Shown here in pieces: positions 56,307 to 64,000 of a stretch of 64,000 nt of DNA. Both the position numbers and the translations under genes were made by a program. How positions within the stretch are numbered: the stretch's first letter is position 1; each line of letters starts with the position of its first letter. Source of the DNA: Steinernema hermaphroditum. Lineage: Eukaryota; Nematoda; Chromadorea; Rhabditida; Steinernematidae. The notes below the pieces were generated by a model that was given only the letters and a program-made list of their open reading frames with translations, searched no databases and was not told the DNA's origin. The stretch lies in the NCBI GenBank assembly GCA_030435675.1, contig CM059623.1, positions 14,602,092-14,666,091 of the forward strand. The letters are read 5' to 3'.

Positions 56307-59043
56307 ATGGGAACGGCGCACAAAGAATTTTGGATTGGCGTTGACGAATTGCCGCCATTCCATTTCGACTTCAGCAAGCCGCTTTCTGTGCTGCTCGGAA
56401 GTAAGCCGATGACTTTCATATTCTCTGTATTTGATAACTTTTTTAGTAAAACCAGAAGCAAAAGTAACGCCACGCGATGCGCAGGTGGAATACGGTTTTG
56501 ACGAAGAATGCGTGTTGTCACAAGCAGGTTTGTTCCATACTTTCCGGCTTGTTTCAAATTCGCATTTGTAGCGGTGACTAACCCGGAGGTGTTGGAAGAC
56601 ACAATCACCTATGAACAGTTCGGTTCGCAGCCGTTTGTTTCATCGACACCACACATCGCCAAACAACAGAAACGGTTGATTGCCCATTCAGTTGTTGAAT
56701 CCGAAGATATGTCGCCATCTCCGTCTGCCGATTTTGCATCGAATGCGCTTCCTGTGAGGGCTGCCGTGAAACCTTCCTCAAAACGCATCTCCACAGCGAC
56801 GACGACAACTCCTTTGGATGAGATGAGAAAAGGGCAAAAAGAATTTTGGATTGGTATCGACAAGCTGCCGCCGTTCCACTTTGACTTCAGCAAGCCGCTT
56901 TCTGTGCTGCTTGGCAGTAAGACGATGACTTTCACATTCTCTGTATTTGATGACTTCTTTTAGTACAACCAGAGGTCAAAGTAACTCCACGCGATGCGCA
57001 AGCAGAAGGCGGTTTGGATGAGGAACGCGTGGTGTTACAAGCAGGTTTGTCTTATTCTTTCTGGCTTGTCTCAAATTCGCGTTTGTAGCGGTGATTGAAG
57101 TGGATATGCTGGAAGATGCGGTCACCCATGAGCCGTCCGGGTCGCAAAAAGCGGAAATGCTGGAAGATGCGCTCACCCATGAGCCGTCCGGGTCGCAAAA
57201 AGCGGAGATGCTGGAAGATGCGGTCACCCATGAGCCGCCCGGGTCGCAACCGTGTGGTTCGTTGACGCCGCCCGTGGTCAAGCAGCAAAAACGGTTGGTC
57301 GCTCATTCAGTCGTTAAACTCGAAGACATACCGCCATCCCTGTTTGCTGATTTCGCTTCCAAGCCACTTCCTGTGAGGGCTGGACTGAAGCCTTCCTCAA
57401 ATCGCATATCCGCAGTGACGACAGCAGCTCCTTTGAAGGCTGAAGTGGCTCCGGCTGTTTTCGGCGTCAAGACAGCGGTGGCGACTCCTGTGAGCGCAGA
57501 AAGCTCTTATGAAGCGATGGAGATCGATCAGTCACTATCAGTCCGCTCAGTGTGTGTGGTGCCACAAGCCTTGGCCGAGAAGACAGTATACATGGAAGTT
57601 GATGAACAGGATTCCATCGCTAAACTGGAAGACGCCAGCGAGAAGCGGGAAGATCACGCCGAGCAACGAGAAGACATCTTCGAGAAGCGGGGAGATATCA
57701 TCGAGAAACTGGAAGAACCGGTCGACAAATTGGAAGGTCGGATCGAGAAGCTGCAAGAGGTCACTCTGATTGAAGACGCCAGCGAGAAGCGGGAAAATGT
57801 CATCGAGAAACTGGAAGAACCGGTCGCCAAACTGGAAGATCAGATCGAGAAGCTGCAAGAGGTCACTCTGCTTGAAGATGTTACATTGTTGACCGACTCT
57901 ATCAACAGCAGCAGCGGTCTGCAAGAAACCAAACAAAATATCTCTTACTCCGCAAAGATCTCTTCTCATTTATCCATGGAGCTGATTAACTCGGTAGCAT
58001 CGACCAATAGCGAGAAGCTGAAGAGAGCATGGCAGGAACGTCGCAACAAGCAGAAGACTATGAAGGAAAGGAGCACTATTGTGGAAGAACCTGAAGATAG
58101 AGCAAAATCGCCTGAGCTGATCACCGTTGAAGTTGCATCCACCGAAGTCCCTATCTGCACTGCAGCGAAAGGCCGCGATGATGTGCTGGTGAAACCTGGA
58201 AGGAAGCCCGACAAGCGGAAGAGTATGGCCGTTGTTGACCGAAGAAAGGTCTCCCGCAACATGTTCTCAGTTGGATCTCCGTTCGTGACTCAGTCGCCTA
58301 AGAAGAAGAAGGCGAAACTCGCCAGCTACTCGAGCAGGATTTCGGCTGATATCCCTGAGATTCGTCAATCGGTCGCAGAGATACCCCCGCTGCCACGTCG
58401 GAGCATGAGGCTGCGCTCCAGAAGTCCCGCAGAGGAGAAGCCCGTGGAGTCTATAAATACTGCGAAATCGCACCGAAGCGTGAAAAGCACCTCCCAGAGT
58501 CCAGTAGAAGCTGCGAAGCCATCCCCTACAAAACCTGCGAGTGTCAAGAGATATCGTCCAAGTGTGAAAGCCACCTCCCAGAGTCCAGTAGAAGCTGCGA
58601 AGCCATCCCCTGCGAAGCCTGTGAGTGCCAAGAGATATCGTCCAAGTGTTAAGGCCAACTCCCAGAGCCCCGTCAAACCAGCAAAGCCAACACGAAGCAG
58701 GAAAAACCGATCTGAAGTACTGGAGCTCGAGAAGCCACCAATTGGTAAGTCACGCACCTTGTGCAGTTTACGAACCATATCTTATTCAGTTCGCGGCACA
58801 ACACCTCCTTCGGATTCTCATCAAGAAGGTCAGCCACTTCGTCGCAGCTCCAGAAATCGTGTACCCACTCTTCAACACCATTTGGGCCAAAGAATCGAAT
58901 ACGTCTATGACTCGGATGGAAGTGAGTATCCAAAGACTGGTGTTTGGAATTTAACTGGGCTATGTTCAGATCCGACTGTTGAGCGAGTCAGCGATGTCAA
59001 CGTCAAGCGGAAGAACATGAATCAGTATGCAATGCATCCTTGA
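56307..59043 (+). CDS. Repeat-rich basic protein with CENP-C-like C-terminal motif
   Basis: Seven exons (56307-56400, 56447-56527, 56572-56916, 56964-57044, 57089-58744, 58790-58921, 58970-59043) join to 820 aa. The N-terminal block KEFWIGVDELPPFHFDFSKP occurs twice, because a segment of exons and introns is duplicated. Then come three 17-aa repeats (MLEDAVTHEPSGSQKAE type), a charged coiled coil of EKxE repeats, a Lys/Arg-rich region with SP sites, and basic SQSPVEAAKPSP repeats. Near the end, RRSSRNRVPTLQHHLGQRIEY resembles the CENP-C motif (RRSxR...P...R(I/V)xY), which binds centromeric nucleosomes; the usual Tyr-Trp in the middle is replaced by His-His. No C-terminal cupin domain follows. 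A CENP-C/HCP-4-like kinetochore protein is a plausible but unproven identity. The ATG is 2 nt after TTTTTAG. Confidence 0.6.
56322..57440 (+). repeat. Tandem internal gene duplication including introns
   Basis: A unit of 516 bp starting AAAGAATTTTGGATTGG at 56322 repeats at 56838. The second copy is longer because a 51-bp segment in it is present three times (57107-57250). Two introns, with near-identical borders and lengths, are copied with the exons. Confidence 0.85.
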
Positions 59044-60339
59044 GCGTTTGTTTTCTATTAGTGTATGAAAGTAATGAAATATGATTTCATTGATGAGTGC
59101 GATGTGTGTTGACACGGACGACCTGCAGCTCGCATACGAAGTGATCTCTTTGGCTGCGTTATCATTGGAAGTGTTCTGTACTTAGTTCGCACGATCTGGT
59201 TGACGTTTTGGATTGTGTATCTTTGAGTGGAAGGCATTGTCAGGGAATGCGTGAGATGTACTTTCGTTCACACACGATAAAGAGCGCCGACGAGTACGTC
59301 TCCGTCGTGGAAAGATCGAAGAACGGCTAGCGTTTTTAGACGCTCCCTCTTCGACGAGCGGTTCCCCTTTAGGTCACATCTGTACGCGCTGATTCGTTTA
59401 CGTTCTTTAAATGTCACCCGCTTTCAGCTGCAAATGACGTTAGGCGCTGTGTTCACTGTTTAGCGCGAAAAACATCGGCTTCCTGCGGTTTGTCGTGCGC
59501 CCCCTAGTGGGAGAGCAACGTCAGTAAGAACAATGCGTAATTGGAGAGGTAGTGGAGCACAAAGCCGAGTGACAAGGTCGCATGTTATAGGTACTTGAGA
59601 TCTTTTTGTTGTCTTAAGTGTCTTTCGGCGTTTGATTGGGAAACGGAAAATATCGCATTTCCAGGGGGTATTTCTCATGCTTCATCAGTTCCTTGGTCAA
59701 AAGGAGTCAATTTTATCGACAGATCTAGCAGAACAACTGATCTTGAAGAGGCGATGATGTTGATCCAAATGAGATCCAAAGTCTCAAAATTCACTTTCAT
59801 CTGTCTCGTCCTGAGTGTCCATAGACATTCTGTGCAAACACCGAATTGCATAGAATCTCATTATTGCATCACCACCGCTCGAAATCGGTCGGTCTCTCGA
59901 CTCCCCACTAGCATCTAAGCCCTCTTTGGTACGTGTTCTCTCGTTCTTCCCTTTTGATGGATGTGTAAGCACTCTCGCAGATCCTTCTTAAGCCCGAAGA
60001 AGGTCCTCGAGTGGCTCTCCACGCGAGTACTCAGTGCGTTCTCAACGCGGAAGTGACCGTGTTTGATGGAGAAAACATGCACCCAAATGATCTTTTGGCT
60101 TGACAGTTCTCCTGATCTTTGGCTTTTGATGTTATAGGCGTGTTCAAATCGGGTGGCAATCGTGTAGTTTCTTATTTGCAATGACGCCATTTCCTTCACG
60201 CATCGTCGATTCGCATCGCCTATCGATCATTCGATCATCATCATGTGTTCCCCCTCCTCCCCATCTGCACGTACTTTTCCTCCCGAACGTGCTACTTTTC
60301 GATTTTGCCAAGCGAAGTGCAGCGGCCGCGGCGATCGGA
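59044..60339. other. 1.3-kb gap before PNPO
   Basis: No gene is recognised; short frames at 59460-59678, 59595-59918 and 59915-60199 lack family features. It should contain the PNPO promoter. An in-frame ATG at 60181 would extend PNPO by 53 residues. Confidence 0.45.
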
Positions 60340-61519
60340 ATGGCGCTCCGACTAGCTCCGAGTCTCTTTCAGAAGATTCCACCGCCCATCGGCTTCGCCT
60401 CCGTTCCTACTGCCACAACGACGATGTCCGACACGACGCCGCTGGATTTCCACTGTATGTTGAGCGCATTTTGGGACTCCGATTGGTCAGGATCGCTTTA
60501 GCGTGGCGCCGCGAGTACAAGAACGGCGAGTCGCCCTATCTGCTCGAGGAGAACATTGTGCACAATCCAACGACACTTTTCGACCAGTGGTTCCGTAATG
60601 TCGCCGCTCAGAGAGATCTTATGTTTGAGGAAGTCAACGCCGTCGCCCTTTCCACGTGCTGGTAGGTTCTTATTTCCGTATTTGTTTTGTTTTGTTCCAT
60701 TCGGTTAATGGCGGTTTTTGATCTTTCAATCGTTGTTCGGGCTAAATTGTTGTTATTGACATGTACTGAATGCTTGGTGCACTAGAATTCAGTGAAGAAG
60801 TTCATGCGGAAAATGATTCGATTTTGGGATCGCTGCTTTCGCTACAAACGAGTTCGAAATCTAAATAAGCTTTTAAAGTGCTCATGGCTTCCGCCTGATT
60901 ATGCTAGGCAACATGTGCGTTTGCAAATTGCCATATTCCGTATTTTCATGATATTCTATTTCAGCAACAACAGGCCGAGCACTCGAATGGTTCTGCTGAA
61001 GTCGTACTGTCCGGAAGGATTCGTATTCTACACAAATTACACGAGCCGGAAGGGTCGCGAACTGGAGCAGAACCCTAACGCCTGCATGCTCTTCTTCTGG
61101 CCGAAGGTGCATCGTCAAATCCGGGTCGAAGGACGTGTGGAGAAAGCGCCGGTGGTGTGGGCGGAGAAGTATTGGAACAGCAGGCCACTGGCGGCCAGAA
61201 TCGGTTCCAAAGCCAGTGATCAGAGTCGACCCGTTGACTCGAGACAGGTACAGTACGCGTGAGCTTCTGGTAAATATGCATTTTGTAGGTACTGGAAGGG
61301 CGAAAAAATGAGCTAGAGCGGCTGGCCGAGGATCAAGGCGAAGCGGCGATCACGAAGCCGGAAATGTGGGGCGGGTATATTCTGAAGCCTGAGTACTTCG
61401 AGTTCTGGCAGGGACAGTCCAACAGGCTACACGATCGCATCGTGTTCACGAGGAGTGCAGAGGAGGAAGGCGTGAAGAAGGTTGAAGACGGGTGGTTTAT
61501 GAAAAGGATCTGTCCTTAG
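60340..61519 (+). CDS. PNPO: Pyridoxamine/pyridoxine 5'-phosphate oxidase
   Basis: Four exons (60340-60454, 60502-60661, 60965-61247, 61289-61519) join to 262 aa, against 261 in human PNPO. The FMN enzyme oxidises pyridoxine or pyridoxamine phosphate to pyridoxal phosphate in vitamin B6 salvage. Family blocks are SWRREYKNG, LFDQWF, RPSTRMVLLK, FYTNYTSRKG, QIRVEGRVEK, WNSRPLAARIGS, WGGYILKPEYFEFWQGQ, RLHDRIVF and the C-terminal end RICP, which corresponds to the family's ERLAP. The cofactor-binding Arg and Lys of RPSTRMVLLK and the substrate-site RLHDR are present. The start chosen (MALRLAP) gives a short basic leader that might direct it to mitochondria; MSDTTPL at 60424 is another candidate. 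Two introns are under 48 bp. Confidence 0.93.
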
Positions 61520-62141
61520 AAAGGGCATAGATTCGGCAAAGTTCTGTCCAGAGTTGTGATATTAGCTCAAAGCATAAAACTGCTCTAGAAATAACCTCGC
61601 CATAAGCGAGAAAATACAGGTCCGTCCATTATCCTTGACCTGGTCCACCGTATAATGCATTTATGACTACCATCGCCTTCTGAAAGGAGATGCTCTCCGA
61701 GTTCGGGCCCGATCGTTTCCTGCTTTTCCGTCGCCTTGTACCTATAAAATTTGTACCCTTAACGGCATCATCCAATGTCGACGAATGAACTTTTTTGGAT
61801 TACAGAACCTGAACCGCGGTTTCGAATTAATGCATTCAGGCGCTCCTAACTTCCTTGCCGATGACAGCTTTCTCCTCATCGGTACACCGGTTTCTAGTCA
61901 ACGAAGACGGTTGTGCAGACGCACGTGTTGTGCAGAGCGCAGAGCGCTGAGATTCCTTCAGCTGGAAATTATGTGCGCCGCTCGGTCCTACAACGAGTGT
62001 TTCCATGAGCTAGACTTTTTCGCAGGAACTGTTTTGCTTGCGCTATGTGCTTTGACTTTGAGTGGCGTTTTTAAGCATCGTGTTTACGTTCCATTGTGAG
62101 TGTTTCTGAATCCATGCCAATCCTTTCCTTTTAGGTCAGCA
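61520..62141. other. Gap after PNPO with a possible upstream exon
   Basis: A frame up to 62095 can be joined through a 39-bp intron (donor ATT|GTGAGT at 62096, acceptor TTTTAG at 62134) in phase with the PCI-type gene to its right. Its translation is Cys-rich with a hydrophobic run (GTVLLALCALTLSG) and matches nothing I know. The same acceptor could simply be a trans-splice site. Confidence 0.4.
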
Positions 62142-62648
62142 ATGATGGCTGAACCTGGATTCGCCGAAAAGTCGGAGCAGATATTCGACGAGCAAGCCCG
62201 CACTCTAATCTCCATGTGTGCTGAGAGGGATGTAGTGCCGTTGAAGGATATCGCCCAGAGATTGGGATTGAGTGTTGGCGAAGAGCTCGAGGATGTTATC
62301 ATGAAAGTCATCCTGGTGAATGGTATCAAGGCAAGAATCTCATCTTGACCACACTCTTTTGAACATCACTTGTTTTGGGCTAAGATCGATGAACACGCTG
62401 GAAATCTTCACGTATATTGGTACTTCCAACTTACCTTCGGCGATGAGCAGTGGAAGCTGCTGTCCAGATCGATTGACGTGCTGCTTGGACGCCTGGCGAA
62501 GTCGAGCGAGTATGTTCAGGACTGCATCAAGCAGCGTCATCAGCCCTGGCAAGAATCCGATGCATATAACGACATGGACAATGAAGCGATTGAGGAAGAA
62601 GATTTTAACGAAGAACATGAAGATGCGGAAGAAGTTTCACAAGATTAA
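62142..62648 (+). CDS. Short PCI/winged-helix protein with acidic tail (eIF3m/CSN7-like end)
   Basis: Two exons (62142-62330 and 62385-62648) give 150 aa. The pattern ARTLISMCAERDVVPLKDIA followed by a helix, GIKIDEHAGNLHV and TFGDEQWKLLSRSIDVL matches the winged-helix end of a PCI domain. The TFGxxQWxxL stretch is closest to the C-terminus of eIF3m. In C. elegans one protein, CIF-1, serves eIF3 and the COP9 signalosome. Here only the winged helix is present, followed by an acidic tail (EEEDFNEEHEDAEE); whole eIF3m is about 370 aa. The intron has a GC-AG border (AAG|GCAAGA...CTAAG) of 54 bp. The gene ends 198 bp before DJ-1 exon 1 and may share a transcript with it. Confidence 0.5.
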
Positions 62649-62959
62649 TTATTTGATTCGTTGTTGGGCACGCTAATAAAATGATTGTTGATGCGTTGTT
62701 TGTCGTTGTTGTGTGGCTTGCTCCAAGTCTTATCCGTCCTGTGTTATTGATTTGCGCGTGGCATCGTCGCGTGTGGTCGGCGGCGTGCCAGTTGTGTTGT
62801 TTACAGCTGCGCGTCCACGCTGCTTTTCCTCCGTAAGACTCGTTCAATGTGGTCACCTAATGACCGCTTTAGAGAAGCCCTGAGTGGACTAAGACCTTCG
62901 AAGATGCGTGAGCATTCCCCGATATCTTATTTTCTTGTTTATTGCACTTTTCAGGACCG

Positions 62960-63650
62960 ATGAGTTCTGCCCTTGTTGTGGCCTCCAATGGGAGCGAGGA
63001 TATGGAGCTGGTGATCAGCGTTGACGTTCTTCGCCGCGCCAACGTGAAGGTAAGCGACGACCTCCATCACGACTGAAAGCGGCTGCGAGTGAGGCTTCAG
63101 CTATGACCATTTCGCTTTAAACAACGCATTTCTTCAGGTCACCGTTGCCGGCCTTCAAGACACCGACCGTATTACTTGTGCCCGCGGAACGACGATCATT
63201 GTTGACGAGAAACTGGAAGATGTTGCTAGCAAGATCTATGACGTGGTCGTTCTACCAGGTGGCCAACCCGGAAGCAACAATTTCGCAGCGGTATATCCAT
63301 CAGTTTATCCCCCTCTTCCACATTCTTTTTTTCAGAGCTCCGTGGTTGGAGATGTTCTGCGCGCTCACGAGAAGGCCGGCTCTCTTATCGCAGCCATCTG
63401 CGCCGCTCCGATCGCCTTGAAGAGCCACGGAATCGCTATGGACGCCACCCTGACTTCGTATCCTGGAGTTCGTGATGAGATCCAAAAAGCCGGCTACAAG
63501 TACAGCGAAGATCGAGTCGTCGTTTCCGGCAAGGTCATCACTAGCCGTGGTCCTGGGACCGCTTTCGACTTCGCGTTGAAGCTTGTGGAGCTGCTTGAAG
63601 GCCAAGGGAAGAGTAAGGACGTCGCGAAGGCCATGTTGGTCGAGCACTGA
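62960..63650 (+). CDS. djr-1: DJ-1/PARK7 family protein
   Basis: Three exons (62960-63049, 63138-63290, 63336-63650) give 185 aa, the usual DJ-1 length (human 189). DJ-1 proteins protect against oxidative and glyoxal stress. The reactive cysteine sits in the nucleophile elbow AAICAAP, the conserved glutamate in EDMELVI, and YDVVVLPGGQPG and TSRGPGTAFDFAL are typical. The start is the ATG 5 nt after CACTTTTCAG. An upstream exon (62847-62907, MWSPNDRFREALSGLRPSKM) also joins in phase and would add 23 residues, possibly a targeting sequence. Introns are 45-88 bp. A hairpin (CGGTTTTCATAAACCG) lies about 60 bp past the stop. Confidence 0.92.
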
Positions 63651-64000
63651 AGGACGTCCGCTTCGACCATGTTGTTTAACCGTTTGTATATTTATTTTGT
63701 GTTTACATTTTAGCGGTTTTCATAAACCGGTAGTGGTGGTTCTGGAGGGCGGATGGCATCAAAGCTCAGGGTTCAATCCACGACCGTAGGCGGCGCTGGA
63801 TTTCCTCTAACGGTCCTCTTTGTTCCATTTTATTCCATCTTTCCATTCCTCTTTTGTATCCTTTAGACCTGTATCCCAATTACACAAACACACTTCACAG
63901 AGTTTCTGTTTTTATTCTGTTTATATATCGAACGTCTTCTTGCGGAAATCTTCTGAGACATTGCAAATCGCCACAAAACGCGAGAGAAGAGAGAGCAGAG
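63651..64000. other. DJ-1 downstream region with a tRNA-like repeat
   Basis: No gene is seen. GGTTCTGGAGG...CTCAGGGTTCAATCCACGA (about 63736-63785) has a good B box and a weak A box, followed by a pyrimidine-rich tail, and is probably another tRNA-derived repeat. The window ends in a GA-rich run. Confidence 0.4.

Noticed and set aside
1..64000. CRISPR array or bacterial operon features
   Set aside because: Genes are spliced, eukaryotic families predominate, and no regularly spaced repeats were seen.

Overview
The window reads as nematode nuclear DNA. The spliced genes have very small introns (many 36-48 bp, GT...TTTCAG/TTTAG), several start codons sit 2-14 nt after a splice-acceptor-like AG (as expected for spliced-leader trans-splicing), same-strand genes stand 150-230 bp apart as in nematode operons, and the Dicer resembles nematode DCR-1. 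The exact species cannot be read from the sequence; a rhabditid/tylenchine nematode is an inference.

1-5.3 kb holds no convincing gene. 5.3-20 kb is a duplicated, repeat-rich region. It contains a 533-aa RING/B-box/coiled-coil protein with a beta-propeller-like N-terminus (copy A), a RING-less second copy (B), and a third copy (C) that runs into a BEL/Pao retroelement in the same reading frame. The retroelement encodes gag-pol plus a phlebovirus-type Gn/Gc-like envelope polyprotein. It has one in-frame stop between the two halves, a probable 3' LTR and no visible 5' LTR. Foldback and dispersed repeats fill the flanks.

20.8-32 kb is a compact run of four minus-strand genes with the look of an operon: POLD2 (DNA polymerase delta subunit 2), a probable ICE2/NARG2 subunit of the little elongation complex, PARG (poly(ADP-ribose) glycohydrolase with a canonical PCNA-binding box), and a small Ly6-like surface protein. 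A hAT-type element with an exact 8-bp target duplication sits in an ICE2 intron beside the splice donor.

33-38 kb carries a plus-strand 1209-aa TPR protein whose N-terminus resembles TTC28 but which lacks the CHAT domain. 38.4-39.1 kb is a degenerate unrecognised gene. 41.8-42.6 kb may encode a 66-aa protein. 43.5-45.7 kb is TYW2 (wybutosine synthesis), tail-to-tail with Dicer (45.8-51.9 kb, minus). 53.0-55.4 kb is a single-exon cullin-1. 56.3-59.0 kb is a repeat-rich basic protein ending in a CENP-C-like motif, with an internal duplication that copied exons and introns. The right end has PNPO (vitamin B6 salvage), a short PCI/winged-helix protein and DJ-1.

Reading frames were joined by hand. 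For copy A, Ly6-like, PARG, ICE2, POLD2, TPR, the CENP-C-like gene and PNPO the summed exon lengths are divisible by three and the joined frames are open. The Dicer, TYW2 and F-box-like models are partial. Family assignments rest on motif recognition, not on database searches.
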